This document shows, piece by piece, positions 34,639 through 43,534 of a stretch of DNA of 64,000 nt. Positions within the stretch are counted from its first letter, which is position 1. Each line of letters begins with the position of its first letter. Both the position numbers and the translations under genes were made by a program. The notes below the pieces were generated by a model, which was not told the origin of the DNA, searched no databases, and worked only from the letters and a program-made list of their open reading frames with translations. Source of the DNA: Bacteroidales bacterium (GTDB lineage Bacteria > Bacteroidota > Bacteroidia > Bacteroidales > Paludibacteraceae); NCBI GenBank assembly GCA_022783865.1, contig JALFYY010000020.1:1-64000 (forward strand). Direction: 5' to 3'.

Positions 34639-35658
34639 ATGGATAATCGGCGATTTAGAAGATTGCTAACAGAAGGTGCTATACTCATCGGTTGTTGGAT
34701 AATCATAATCTTCTGGATAAAAGATGACAAACCGAAATACTATCACAACCAAGGTCAGGTTTTCGGCACGTATTACAACATTCGATATAGCGCCAAGAGC
34801 AATTTGGAAAAGCAGATTTTAGCGAGTTTCGAAGAGTTTGACAACAGTCTGTCGACATTCAACAAAAAATCGGTTATTTCACGCATCAACACCAACGAAA
34901 ACGATTCGACGGATGCGTTTTTCCGCGCGATGTTCAGTTGTGCCAAAGAGACTTACGAAATTTCGGAAGGCGCATTCGACCCGACCGTCGCTCCGATTGT
35001 GAATCTTTGGGGATTCGGATTCAGAAAAAAAGAGCAAGCAACTGAGAGGACAATTGACAGTTTGTTGCAATTCGTCGGTTTCGACAAAGTTTGGTTGAAA
35101 GATGAACGTTTGGTGAAAGCCACTCCGGAAATTATGCTCGATGCGTCTGCCATTGCCAAAGGACAAGCGTGCGATGTGATTGCCGAACTGCTGCGTGAGA
35201 ATGATTGCAGGAACTATTTGGTTGATATAGGCGGGGAGATTGTTTGTCAAGGTGTTAACAACAAAGGAGAAGCATGGAAAGTGGGCATCAACAAACCCGT
35301 GGATGACAAAACGGGAAGCGTAAACGAACTGCAAGAAATCATACAATCGTCTGCTCTGTGTATGGCTACATCGGGCAATTATCGGCAATTCTATTACGAA
35401 GAGGGACAAAAGCGTTCTCACACCATCGACCCGCGAACCGGCTATCCCGTAAAACATAACTTATTGAGTGCCACCGTGATAGCACCCACTTGTATGCAAG
35501 CTGACGCCATGGCTACAGCTTGTATGGTCCTCGGTGAAGAAAAGGCGCTGCAAATGACTGAAAGTATCGAAAATACAGAATGTTATCTGATTTATGCGCA
35601 GGGTGATAGCACAAAAGTGATGATGAGCCAAGGAATGGCACAATACATTCAGCAATAA
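34639..35658 (+). CDS. apbE: FAD:protein FMN transferase
   Basis: Attaches FMN covalently to threonine of exported flavoproteins such as Nqr and Rnf subunits. The 339-residue protein has an N-terminal membrane anchor (about 9-27, no lipobox) and the ApbE motifs GAFDPTVAP (near 112), LDASAIAKGQACD (near 173), VDIGGEIVCQG (near 195), HTIDPRTGYPV (near 260) and DAMATACMVLG (near 288). No Nqr or Rnf genes are in the window. It follows the barrel-protein gene closely. Confidence 0.93.
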   Translation: MDNRRFRRLLTEGAILIGCWIIIIFWIKDDKPKYYHNQGQVFGTYYNIRYSAKSNLEKQILASFEEFDNSLSTFNKKSVISRINTNENDSTDAFFRAMFSCAKETYEISEGAFDPTVAPIVNLWGFGFRKKEQATERTIDSLLQFVGFDKVWLKDERLVKATPEIMLDASAIAKGQACDVIAELLRENDCRNYLVDIGGEIVCQGVNNKGEAWKVGINKPVDDKTGSVNELQEIIQSSALCMATSGNYRQFYYEEGQKRSHTIDPRTGYPVKHNLLSATVIAPTCMQADAMATACMVLGEEKALQMTESIENTECYLIYAQGDSTKVMMSQGMAQYIQQ

Positions 35659-35708
35659 GGATATAGAATAAAATCTGATAAGCATTTGCAGATAAGAGAA
35701 ATTATTTG

Positions 35709-35716
35709 TAATTTTG
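35709..35716 (+). promoter_or_regulatory. Promoter -7 element for bamD
   Basis: TAATTTTG with TTTG 20 bp upstream, 17 bp before the start codon. Confidence 0.65.
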
Positions 35717-35732
35717 CAGGCTAATTAGTAAG

Positions 35733-36536
35733 ATGAAGGAAAAGGGACTTATCATATTGTTTATTGCTTTATTTACAGCAAGTTGTGGTGAATATCAGCA
35801 ATTATTGAAATCGACCGATCCGGAGTTGAAATACCAAAAAGCCGTTGAGTATTTCGACAAAAAGGAGTATGTGAAAGCACAATCGTTGTTCGACGATGTG
35901 GCTGCTTACTACAAAGGAACGGAGCGTTCGGAAGATGTACTCAACTATTTGGCACGCTGCTATATGGGGCAAAAAGACTATTATGGAGCCACCGAATACT
36001 ACCAAACCTATATCCGCAACTACCCCAAAGGCAGATATATCATCGAAGCCCGTTATATGATCGGACATTGCTATTATTTGGATTCGCCCGATGCAAGATT
36101 AGACCAAAAGCAGACCAATCTTGCCATCCAATATCTATCGGAATTTATGGGCCTGTATCCCGAAAGTCCATATATAGCGGAAGCGCAAAAGGAGTTGGAT
36201 GCGATGTATAACAAATTGGCACAAAAGGAGTTCTATTCGGCTCGATTGTATTATAATTTGGGAAGTTATTTGGGCAACAACTACGAGTCATGCGTGATTG
36301 TGGTGAAAAATGCGTTGAAGAAATATCCGGGCAATCTGTATCAGGAGGAACTTTGCTGGCTGATGCTGCAATCGCGTTACCAATTGGCACTCAACAGTAT
36401 AGAAAGCAAGAAAGAGGAGCGATACAGAGATGCGACCGATGAATACTACAATTTTGTTACGGAGTTTCCGAACAGCAAACATCTGAAAGCGGCAGAACGC
36501 ATCCACAAAGACTTACTGAAAAAGATTAATAACTAA
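35733..36536 (+). CDS. bamD: Outer-membrane assembly lipoprotein BamD
   Basis: TPR-type lipoprotein of the BAM complex that inserts beta-barrels into the outer membrane. The 267-residue protein has lipobox TASC with Cys18, then repeated TPR helices (AVEYFDKKEYVKAQSLFDDV; ARYMIGHCYYLDSPDA; KHLKAAERIHKDLL). First gene of the usual Bacteroidota set bamD-rpoZ-coaBC. Confidence 0.93.
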   Translation: MKEKGLIILFIALFTASCGEYQQLLKSTDPELKYQKAVEYFDKKEYVKAQSLFDDVAAYYKGTERSEDVLNYLARCYMGQKDYYGATEYYQTYIRNYPKGRYIIEARYMIGHCYYLDSPDARLDQKQTNLAIQYLSEFMGLYPESPYIAEAQKELDAMYNKLAQKEFYSARLYYNLGSYLGNNYESCVIVVKNALKKYPGNLYQEELCWLMLQSRYQLALNSIESKKEERYRDATDEYYNFVTEFPNSKHLKAAERIHKDLLKKINN

Positions 36537-36551
36537 AAACAAATACATAAT

Positions 36552-36887
36552 ATGGATTACAAAAAAAGCAAGGCACCTCATAGCACTATCACACGTGATA
36601 TGAGTGTATTGGACCAGAAAGTAGGGAATGTTTACGAAAGCGTTGCCATCATCTCGAAGCGTGCCAACGCTATTGCAAGCGATTTGAAAAAAGAATTGGA
36701 CGCCAAACTCCAAGACTTTTCGATTCCACAAGACAGCGTTGATGAGGTTTTTGAAAACAAAGAACAAATCGAAATCTCCCGTTCGTATGAATTGATGCCG
36801 AAGCCGACCCTGATTGCCACACAAGAATTTTTGGAAGACCAGCTCGTTTATCGTGACGGTTCTGCCAAAGACAAAGCCTTATCATAA
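36552..36887 (+). CDS. rpoZ: RNA polymerase omega subunit (Bacteroidota type)
   Basis: Small subunit that helps fold beta-prime, 111 residues. It starts MDYKKSKAPHSTITRDM and has NVYESVAIISKRANAIASDL (26-45), the Bacteroidota omega pattern. It lies 15 bp after bamD and 70 bp before coaBC. Confidence 0.88.
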   Translation: MDYKKSKAPHSTITRDMSVLDQKVGNVYESVAIISKRANAIASDLKKELDAKLQDFSIPQDSVDEVFENKEQIEISRSYELMPKPTLIATQEFLEDQLVYRDGSAKDKALS

Positions 36888-36911
36888 AAAACAAGTTTTA
36901 TCGGCTGTATA

Positions 36912-36936
36912 TATCCCCGCTTATATGGCGGGGATA
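36912..36936 (+). terminator. Hairpin between rpoZ and coaBC
   Basis: Nine-bp perfect stem (36912-36920 with 36928-36936) and a 7-nt loop, without a T run. It may reduce read-through or stabilise the upstream mRNA end. Confidence 0.45.
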
Positions 36937-36957
36937 AACTTATAATAACATCAGCAT

Positions 36958-38139
36958 ATGCTCAACGGGAAACACATATTGATTGGTATTACAGGTGGAA
37001 TTGCCGCTTATAAAATACCGGAACTCATTCGCCTTTTGCGCAAAGAAGGAGCGGAAGTGCGTGTAACGGCAACAGCCCACGCATTGGAATTTGTAACGCC
37101 GCTCACATTGCAAACGGTATCGGACAACAAGGTATATACCGATATGTTTTCGCTGCACAACGAGCATACTACCGAGCATATTTCGTTGCCCGAATGGGCT
37201 GATTTGATGATAGTTGCACCCTGCACTGCCAATACGTTGGGAAAACTGGCAAACGGCATTGCAGACGATGCCCTTTCAACAGCTTTCATTGCAACAAAAA
37301 AGCCCGTACTGATTGTACCGGCAATGAATTGCAACATGTACGGACATCCTGCCACACAACATAATCTGCAAACGCTTCGGACTTGGGAACATATTCACAT
37401 TTTGGATTGTGCAGAAGGCGATTTGGCTTGCGGAACGCAGGGGAAAGGGCGCATGCAGGAAGTGGCGGCTATACTGAATGCCGCCGATAGCATTTTGGAA
37501 GAGAAAACACTGCTCGGGAAACGCATTTTAATTACGGCAGGACCAACCCAAGAACAGATTGATCCTGTACGCTTTATATCCAATTATTCATCCGGAAAAA
37601 TGGGTTATGCACTCGCTCGGATTTGTCAGAAAAAAGGAGCGGAAGTTATTCTCATAAGTGGTCCGACCGAACAAAAGTTCGACGGACAAACCATTCGCAC
37701 CACATCAGCGGAAGAAATGTATAAGGCTTGTGTGGAGGAATTCCAGAAGGCGGATATCACCATTTTATGTGCTGCCGTAGCGGATTTTACACCGGAGACA
37801 AAAGCCGATCAGAAAATCAAACGGGAAAAAGAAGATTTCATACTTCGTTTGCACCCTACTCACGACATTGCAGCCACTTTGGGGCAACAAAAAAAGAATA
37901 ATCAGCTTTTGATTGGTTTTGCCTTGGAAACCCAAAACGAAATCAAGAATGCACAAAGCAAAATAGAGCGCAAAAACTTGGATTATATCGTGCTTAACTC
38001 GCTCCGGGACAAAGGTGCCGGATTTGGCACAGACACCAATAAAATCACGGTTCTCAGCAAAGATGGCAGCATAAAGACATTTCCACTGAAAAGCAAAGAG
38101 GAAGTGGCAAGGGACATAGTGACCATATTTGATGATTGA
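36958..38139 (+). CDS. coaBC: CoaBC bifunctional enzyme
   Basis: Phosphopantothenate-cysteine ligase and phosphopantothenoylcysteine decarboxylase of CoA synthesis, 393 residues. The flavin-binding CoaC part has ITGGIAAYKIPELIRLL (8-24), VAPCTANTLGKLANGIADD and VPAMN, with the lid cysteine in LACGTQG. The CoaB part starts with TAGPTQEQIDPVRFISNYSSGKMG (split near 190-213). CoaD is at 21330 in another unit. Confidence 0.96.
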   Translation: MLNGKHILIGITGGIAAYKIPELIRLLRKEGAEVRVTATAHALEFVTPLTLQTVSDNKVYTDMFSLHNEHTTEHISLPEWADLMIVAPCTANTLGKLANGIADDALSTAFIATKKPVLIVPAMNCNMYGHPATQHNLQTLRTWEHIHILDCAEGDLACGTQGKGRMQEVAAILNAADSILEEKTLLGKRILITAGPTQEQIDPVRFISNYSSGKMGYALARICQKKGAEVILISGPTEQKFDGQTIRTTSAEEMYKACVEEFQKADITILCAAVADFTPETKADQKIKREKEDFILRLHPTHDIAATLGQQKKNNQLLIGFALETQNEIKNAQSKIERKNLDYIVLNSLRDKGAGFGTDTNKITVLSKDGSIKTFPLKSKEEVARDIVTIFDD

Positions 38140-38168
38140 GCAAATTGACTATTATATAGTTATACAAT

Positions 38169-38210
38169 ACAAATATCCTGCTTGTTGACATCGGCAAACA
38201 GGATATTTGT
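38169..38210. terminator. Bidirectional intrinsic terminator
   Basis: Twelve-bp perfect stem (38169-38180 with 38199-38210), 18-nt loop, between converging coaBC and the TonB receptor gene. Confidence 0.85.
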
Positions 38211-38265
38211 TTATTACACCTTTTCCTGAATATGAGCATTCCTCTACATTCCGAGTGAGGGATGG

Positions 38266-38298
38266 TACAAGGGGCGTACAAGGGTTATACAAGGGTTT
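38266..38298. repeat. 11-bp period array, 3 units
   Basis: tacaaggggcg, tacaagggtta, tacaagggttt. The same unit type occurs at 12292 and 54736-54768. Confidence 0.7.
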
Positions 38299-38319
38299 TG
38301 GGATAAGAATGCAACACTA

Positions 38320-40623
38320 TCAAAGAATGAAACTGACGCCGCAGAAATAGGTGCGAGGAAGCGACGGACCGTAAATATACGAAGCATCGCGGTCAATACC
38401 ATGATCAAAATCCTTTTGATAAGCATTCAGGATATTCTTCACACCGGCATTCACTTCGATACTATACTCTTTATATACAGGAATCAGATAGGAGAGTTTA
38501 CAACCGAAATCAACGAAAGCTGGTGTCTCCACCTCTGTATCCTCAGGAATATAACCGGCAAAGTGCTGAATAAGCATACTACCCGTTGCTTTGCCGGAAA
38601 GAGAAACAGTGAAACCTTTCAACGGTTCCGTACTCACAACGGCATAGCCGTAATTATCAGGAGTGCGGAACATACGGCGTTGTGGCGCAATCCGAGGATT
38701 GTCGGTCCACTCCACAGGATCGATATAGAGACTCTTTTGGAACGTATAGCCTAATTGCACCGTGAGCCAATGCGACCAAACGAGTTTCCCTTCGATATTC
38801 AATCCGGCAACTCTTGCACCCGACTCGTTCGTCCGCAAAAGAAGAAGATTACCTTGCTCGTCATGTCCGGTTTTCTCCAAAGCAAAGACATCGTTGAGTT
38901 GCGTGAAAAAGCCTTCGGTAGTAAGATTGGCTTCCACACTGCCCCATCGTTGATACAAGTCAACCGAGCCGCATACACTATGCGAATATTCAGGACGGAG
39001 ATTCGGATCCAACGAAATCAACGACACTTCTCCACCAACGGCACCCACGTGCAAATCCTCATCGTAAGCCTGTGGTGCCCGATAACCGGCGGCATAACTG
39101 ATACGCAGAATCACATTGCGAACAGGGGTGTAACGCACATTCGCACGAGGCGAGAAAATAGGCTTGGCAACCAGATTATGCTTTTCCAGACGACCGCCTA
39201 CGAGAATGGAGAGTTTGTCGTTCTGCCACTCGTTTTGGAAATAACCGCCATAGAGGTGAACGGTTTGCGTGATATCACGGTGATACCCCAAAATCCGGTC
39301 GTGCAAACGATTGAAGGTATATTCCGCTCCGACAGTGAAATTGGCAGGAATCCACGTCTTCTGCATCCACGCCAAGCGATATTGCACACCCGAAACAGAC
39401 GTAATATCATTGGAAGCACCATAAGCATCAAGATTTTGCTGTGTACCGAAATAACTTTCCCGATCGACATACTGCGCCGAAGAATAAACTTGCAGATGAT
39501 GACGATTGTCGGGTGTATAATAATCAAAACGCAAACTTCCGGCATCGTTGTTGTGGCGCAATTGTTCGGCAATATCCGCCTCGTGAGGAGGACGGTCAAG
39601 CAGATTGCCGCCTCTGCGGAATTCGTACATATGGTGATATTCCGCCGTCAGGCGTATATAATCGGTAATCTTGAAGAACGAGCGGAAACCGACAGTGGTA
39701 TTCTGCAGTTCTGGAATCTCGGAGAAACCGTCACCGTCGTGGTCGTATGCCTGACGATTGCGTTGTACTCCGAAAAGGTATGCGCCCATCTTGCCGCTTT
39801 TTGAAACGATAGAAGCATTGAGAGTCACATTGTTATCAATACTTCCATCGCGCAAGACATGGATGTCTTCGCCCAATCTCAAAGAATTTTGAACAGGGTC
39901 TTTGGTAATGATATTGACCACCCCGCCGATGGCATTCGCACCAAACAATGCAGAACCGCCACCACGAATCACTTCGATGCGGTCCACCATACCGGCAGGA
40001 ATCTGCTCCAAGCCATAGACCGATGCCAAAGAACTGAAAATAGGACGGCTATCCATCAGGATTTGCGAGTATTGTCCGTCCAAACCGTTGATACGCAACT
40101 GCGGTGCACCACAATTGGCACAGGAGTTTTCAACCCGTAAACCGGTCTGATAATCCAAAGCTTGTGCCACATCCGACGAAGCTGTAAGCGCGAAAAGTTG
40201 AGGCGTAACGACATTCACAATCGACGAAGCGTCACGTTGTTTGGTGGCATAACGATTGGAAGTGACCACCACATTATCCATCATCACAGAGGTTTCATCC
40301 ATTGTGGCATTCACCTCGATAGTTTTGTTCTCTTCAAGAATTACTTTCAGTTCAACCGTATTATATCCCACCATCGAAAAAACGAGCGTTTGCTCACCTA
40401 AAGGCAGATTGGTCAGAAAATAGTGCCCCGACTCGTCGGTAACACCCCCGAGATTCGTCCCTTTGATTTGAATATTGACAAAAGGCATATGTTCTCCCGT
40501 AGAAGATTCAATAACGTGACCGGAGATATTGGCATCTGTGGCAGCATAAGCAACTAAAACACTGAATAACAAACAGAAAATAGTAATAATGCGCTGAAAA
40601 TAACATAGTTTGAGTTTCGCCAT
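38320..40623 (-). CDS. TonB-dependent outer-membrane receptor
   Basis: Active-uptake receptor of 767 residues. Signal peptide (to about 30), a CarboxypepD_reg-like domain (SGHVIESSTGEHMPFVNIQI, near 33-52), a plug domain with GLDGQYSQILMDSRPIF and DRIEVIRGGGSALFGANAIGG, and a 22-strand-type barrel ending in FCGVSFIL. The plug carries a CANC pair, as in many Bacteroidota receptors. Ligand unknown; no SusD or periplasmic partner is next to it. I use the ATG at 40623 rather than the upstream TTG. Confidence 0.92.
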   Translation of the reverse strand: MAKLKLCYFQRIITIFCLLFSVLVAYAATDANISGHVIESSTGEHMPFVNIQIKGTNLGGVTDESGHYFLTNLPLGEQTLVFSMVGYNTVELKVILEENKTIEVNATMDETSVMMDNVVVTSNRYATKQRDASSIVNVVTPQLFALTASSDVAQALDYQTGLRVENSCANCGAPQLRINGLDGQYSQILMDSRPIFSSLASVYGLEQIPAGMVDRIEVIRGGGSALFGANAIGGVVNIITKDPVQNSLRLGEDIHVLRDGSIDNNVTLNASIVSKSGKMGAYLFGVQRNRQAYDHDGDGFSEIPELQNTTVGFRSFFKITDYIRLTAEYHHMYEFRRGGNLLDRPPHEADIAEQLRHNNDAGSLRFDYYTPDNRHHLQVYSSAQYVDRESYFGTQQNLDAYGASNDITSVSGVQYRLAWMQKTWIPANFTVGAEYTFNRLHDRILGYHRDITQTVHLYGGYFQNEWQNDKLSILVGGRLEKHNLVAKPIFSPRANVRYTPVRNVILRISYAAGYRAPQAYDEDLHVGAVGGEVSLISLDPNLRPEYSHSVCGSVDLYQRWGSVEANLTTEGFFTQLNDVFALEKTGHDEQGNLLLLRTNESGARVAGLNIEGKLVWSHWLTVQLGYTFQKSLYIDPVEWTDNPRIAPQRRMFRTPDNYGYAVVSTEPLKGFTVSLSGKATGSMLIQHFAGYIPEDTEVETPAFVDFGCKLSYLIPVYKEYSIEVNAGVKNILNAYQKDFDHGIDRDASYIYGPSLPRTYFCGVSFIL

Positions 40624-40681
40624 ATACAACTTGATTTTATACCTTATTTAACTAATACCTTCATTATTTGTTTTTGCTGTG

Positions 40682-40689
40682 CAAAGGTA
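40682..40689 (-). promoter_or_regulatory. Promoter -7 element for the TonB receptor
   Basis: TACCTTTG on the minus strand, 59 bp before the start codon. Confidence 0.6.
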
Positions 40690-40711
40690 GCATAAAAAAA
40701 AGTTATCCTAC

Positions 40712-40731
40712 AATCCCCCATTTTGGGGATT
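40712..40731. promoter_or_regulatory. Possible operator palindrome upstream of the TonB receptor
   Basis: AATCCCC and GGGGATT separated by 6 bp, next to the expected -33 region of the receptor promoter. A similar palindrome is at 43069-43090. Confidence 0.4.
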
Positions 40732-40782
40732 TTCAGTTATGGCAAAAACAGAAACAATCCCGACAAACGGCTATCGCATGAA

Positions 40783-40818
40783 CAAAAAAAAACAAGCCGC
40801 CTTTGCTAGAGGGCTTGC
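40783..40818 (-). terminator. Intrinsic terminator after the DUF3276 gene
   Basis: On the minus strand a CAAGCC/GGCTTG stem (40812-40817 with 40793-40798) followed by a run of T. Confidence 0.75.
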
Positions 40819-40850
40819 TTTGTGACAAAGATTAATATATGGTTGGATAA

Positions 40851-41249
40851 TCAATCTTTCTTTCCGATGCGAGCGAAAAATCCCTTTTTGCGCTTGGGCT
40901 CTTCTTCAGCAACTGTTTCTTCGGCAGGAGCAGCTGTTTCCTGATTTTCCGGCACCCATTCCTGACGTTCTTCGATGGTTCCCAATTGCTGTTCCACATA
41001 CGACATAACGTCTTGCAAACCTTCTTTGAAATGCGCAAAATCCTCTTTATACAAGAACACTTTGTGTTTTTCAAACACGGGAGCCTCAGCATCCAAACCC
41101 GATTTTTTCTTGCTCTCTGTGATGCAAAGATAAAGGTCCTCGTTGCGAGCTTTCTTCACATCTAAATAGTAAATCCGTTTACCGGCTTTCACAGAGCGGG
41201 AATAAACTATTTCGGGCTCTTTCTTTTCCTCAAATTTATTAGTTTCCAT
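40851..41249 (-). CDS. DUF3276 / PUR-domain nucleic-acid-binding protein
   Basis: Protein of 132 residues with one PUR repeat fold: SRSVKAGKRIYYLDVKKARNED (split near 17-38) and DLYLCITESKK, followed by a phenylalanine-rich second half and a charged tail (EEEPKRKKGFFARIGKKD). DUF3276 belongs to the PUR-alpha group, whose Borrelia member binds DNA and RNA. I take the ATG at 41249, 31 bp after the TACCTTTG promoter; the longer frame runs across the promoter. Confidence 0.85.
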   Translation of the reverse strand: METNKFEEKKEPEIVYSRSVKAGKRIYYLDVKKARNEDLYLCITESKKKSGLDAEAPVFEKHKVFLYKEDFAHFKEGLQDVMSYVEQQLGTIEERQEWVPENQETAAPAEETVAEEEPKRKKGFFARIGKKD

Positions 41250-41280
41250 ATAGTTATAATATTGATTGGATAATCCGATA

Positions 41281-41288
41281 CAAAGGTA
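41281..41288 (-). promoter_or_regulatory. Promoter -7 element for the DUF3276 gene
   Basis: TACCTTTG on the minus strand. Confidence 0.6.
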
Positions 41289-41447
41289 CGATAAGTTTTT
41301 GTACCCTGCAAGAAAATAGCGAAAAAATAAATAGCAGAAGAAGAAAAATTTGTTTTCACGAAAAACAAGTGACAGAGGGCAACACAATGTTGGCAAAAAA
41401 ATATGAGAGAATTTGCCTAAACACTTGCGTGTTCAAGAAAATTGACG

Positions 41448-41455
41448 TATCTTTG
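41448..41455 (+). promoter_or_regulatory. Promoter -7 element for tRNA-Ser
   Basis: TATCTTTG with TTG 20 bp upstream; the tRNA begins 19 bp later. Confidence 0.65.
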
Positions 41456-41474
41456 CACGCTGTTTCAAAAAGAT

Positions 41475-41561
41475 GGAAAGTTGCCGGAGTGGTCGAACGG
41501 GCCGCACTCGAAATGCGGTGTACGGGTAACTGTACCGGGGGTTCGAATCCCTCACTTTCCG
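41475..41561 (+). tRNA. tRNA-Ser (anticodon CGA)
   Basis: Eighty-seven nt with acceptor stem GGAAAGT/ACTTTCC, discriminator G, anticodon stem CCGCA/TGCGG around loop CTCGAAA (anticodon CGA, codon UCG), a long variable arm as expected for serine, and T loop GTTCGAATCC. The CCA end is not encoded. A strong terminator follows. Confidence 0.96.
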
Positions 41562-41564
41562 CAG

Positions 41565-41599
41565 AATACCGATAGATGTCAGGTCTGTCGGTATTTTTT
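41565..41599 (+). terminator. Intrinsic terminator after tRNA-Ser
   Basis: Twelve-bp stem with one T-G pair (41565-41576 with 41584-41595), 7-nt loop, six T. Confidence 0.9.
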
Positions 41600-41655
41600 A
41601 TTGTGCGTTATCACATATATGCGGTCTGCCACCGCCTATATTGACCGAGAACAAA

Positions 41656-42897
41656 CTATTGTTGCAAGGCACGGATGCGTTGAACCAAAGTTGGATGAGA
41701 GTAGTGGAAGAAAACGAAAGCCGGATGCGGAGTCGGATTGGATAGCGAATGAGCTGACAACTTTTTCAACGACGACACCAAAGCCCCGGCTTTGCCATGC
41801 TCTCTGACAAAAGCATCCGCTTGGTATTCGTAACGCCGCGAACATGCATTCGACAACAACGACAGCAACACATTCAGCGGCTCATACAAGATGTAGAACA
41901 GATAGAGGTTTACATGAAACGAAGCCGGACAACCTATCGCACCGGCACACAGATTATATTGCAAAGTCAATCCCATCAGCCAGTAAATCAGCAAATTAGT
42001 TAGTGTAGAGAGCGTAATCTGTTTGATGATATGATGGTATTTCTGATGCCCCGCTTCGTGCGCCAACACCGCCACAACCTCATCGGTAGTGAGTTGCTCG
42101 ATAAGCGTATCGTAGAGTACAATGCGGCGATGTTTGCCCCAACCTGTGAAATAAGCATTGGCATGAGTGGAACGCTTGCTGCTGTCCAATACATAGATTT
42201 CCTGCAAATCGAACTTGGTTTCACGGGCGAACTGCTCAATGGCATTGCGCAACTCACCTTCGGGCAAAGGCGTTTGTTTGTTGAACAAAGGCACAATCAG
42301 CTTTGAATAGAACTCGCTCATAAAGAGCGAGATGGCGGTCATTACCGCCCAAGTAATCAGCCAAAACCAATGCGGAACAGCTGAATAGACAAGCACCATA
42401 ATCGTCAGCAACATAGCATTGAGCAACACGGAAAACAAAATGCCTTTTGCCTGATCAGTCCAGAAGATACGAGGTGTCTGCCTATTGAAACCAAAACGCT
42501 TCTGCACCCCGAAAACAGAATACAAATCGAAGGGCCAATGAACAACCGTGCCTGCCACCATCAGTATGCAGAAGAAAAGAACCGCCATCAGCACATTGCG
42601 CCAAAGTTCAGATCCGATACCTACCGTCCAAGAGTGAATCCAACCATCCAACAAGCGGTAGCCCGCAAAAAGCATAACCAAAGAGACGAGCAAGTCGAAT
42701 ATATTGATAATCCAACTGAGTTTGAGATTGGCATTGCTGTACCGGAGTTGCTTTTCACGCTTTTCTTCCGTATAGATATCGCTGATTTCGGGTGGAACAG
42801 GACGGCTATTATACGATGTATTCAACAACGAAAGTACCCTCCCTAATGCGAAATCGAAAACGATTAGTGCCAATATGATGTAAAAAATCCAGTTCAT
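41656..42897 (-). CDS. M48 family (Ste24-like) metalloprotease
   Basis: Integral membrane zinc protease of 413 residues, similar to CAAX prenyl protease Ste24. The zinc site HEAGHQKYHH is near 280-289, and the third ligand is likely the Glu/Asp region near YEYQADAFV (about 355-363). About seven hydrophobic helices surround it. Bacteroidota members probably work in membrane protein quality control, since CAAX proteins are absent. Its promoter is at 42919. Confidence 0.92.
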   Translation of the reverse strand: MNWIFYIILALIVFDFALGRVLSLLNTSYNSRPVPPEISDIYTEEKREKQLRYSNANLKLSWIINIFDLLVSLVMLFAGYRLLDGWIHSWTVGIGSELWRNVLMAVLFFCILMVAGTVVHWPFDLYSVFGVQKRFGFNRQTPRIFWTDQAKGILFSVLLNAMLLTIMVLVYSAVPHWFWLITWAVMTAISLFMSEFYSKLIVPLFNKQTPLPEGELRNAIEQFARETKFDLQEIYVLDSSKRSTHANAYFTGWGKHRRIVLYDTLIEQLTTDEVVAVLAHEAGHQKYHHIIKQITLSTLTNLLIYWLMGLTLQYNLCAGAIGCPASFHVNLYLFYILYEPLNVLLSLLSNACSRRYEYQADAFVREHGKAGALVSSLKKLSAHSLSNPTPHPAFVFFHYSHPTLVQRIRALQQ

Positions 42898-42918
42898 CGG
42901 TCTTCTGTTTTATTGGTG

Positions 42919-42926
42919 CAAAGGTA
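42919..42926 (-). promoter_or_regulatory. Promoter -7 element for the M48 gene
   Basis: TACCTTTG on the minus strand, 21 bp before the start codon. Confidence 0.6.
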
Positions 42927-43068
42927 AGAATTTTTTTCGAGAGAAACAAGTGAATTGTCCGGTTTGGATGGTTTCGCCAATTGGGCGGAAAGTGTCACAA
43001 TGTCACACAGGAAAAGAGTTGAAGGGTCTTTTTTTATATATTATAATATATTATAATATACTCCCCTA

Positions 43069-43090
43069 TATCCCCCAAAATCGGGGGATA
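43069..43090. repeat. Palindrome TATCCCCC/GGGGGATA
   Basis: Eight-bp perfect inverted repeat with a 6-bp spacer, preceded by two copies of atattataat. Similar in core to the palindrome at 40712. Confidence 0.5.
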
Positions 43091-43095
43091 AATTC

Positions 43096-43161
43096 GGACG
43101 AAAAAGGGTCAGATTTCGGGGAAAACAGGCAAAAAAACGCAGAAAAAACGGGAAAAAGGGT
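43096..43161. repeat. 11-bp period array, 6 units
   Basis: ggacgaaaaag, ggtcagatttc, ggggaaaacag, gcaaaaaaacg, cagaaaaaacg, ggaaaaagggt. Weak in the first half, clear in the last four. Confidence 0.5.
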
Positions 43162-43200
43162 GTGATTGAGCGAGGAGGGGGGGGGTATAGAGAAACGGAG

Positions 43201-43298
43201 TGTGACAAAGTGACGATGTGACAAAATGACACGAGGGGAGTGCTAGGGCAGTGCTGAGCAATTTGAGGATTGGACAATTTCACGATTTGACGATTTAC
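43201..43298. repeat. Mixed 8-bp and 11-bp period arrays
   Basis: Four 8-bp units (tgtgacaa, agtgacga, tgtgacaa, aatgacac) are followed at 43233 by two 11-bp units (gaggggagtgc, tagggcagtgc) and from 43259 by 8-bp units again (caatttga, ggattgga, caatttca, cgatttga, cgatttac). Confidence 0.6.
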
Positions 43299-43466
43299 GA
43301 TTTTGATGATTGCGGTCAAGACGCCCACATCCCGACAGATTGATTTACGATTTACCGGCTATATGCGATTGTGCAATGATGTCAACAAAAACGCTGAAAA
43401 ACAGACAAATTGTCAGCAAAACGATAGTTTTTCATGGTATTTGTTGCACATTTGCTACGTTTATTG

Positions 43467-43474
43467 TAATTTTG
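43467..43474 (+). promoter_or_regulatory. Promoter -7 element for the Lrp/AsnC gene
   Basis: TAATTTTG with TTG at 43444-43446, 20 bp upstream. Confidence 0.65.
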
Positions 43475-43534
43475 TAGCGAAAAGAGGAACGTTTCTTACT
43501 CCACTTTCCACATCAAACCAAAAGAGAGAAAAAT

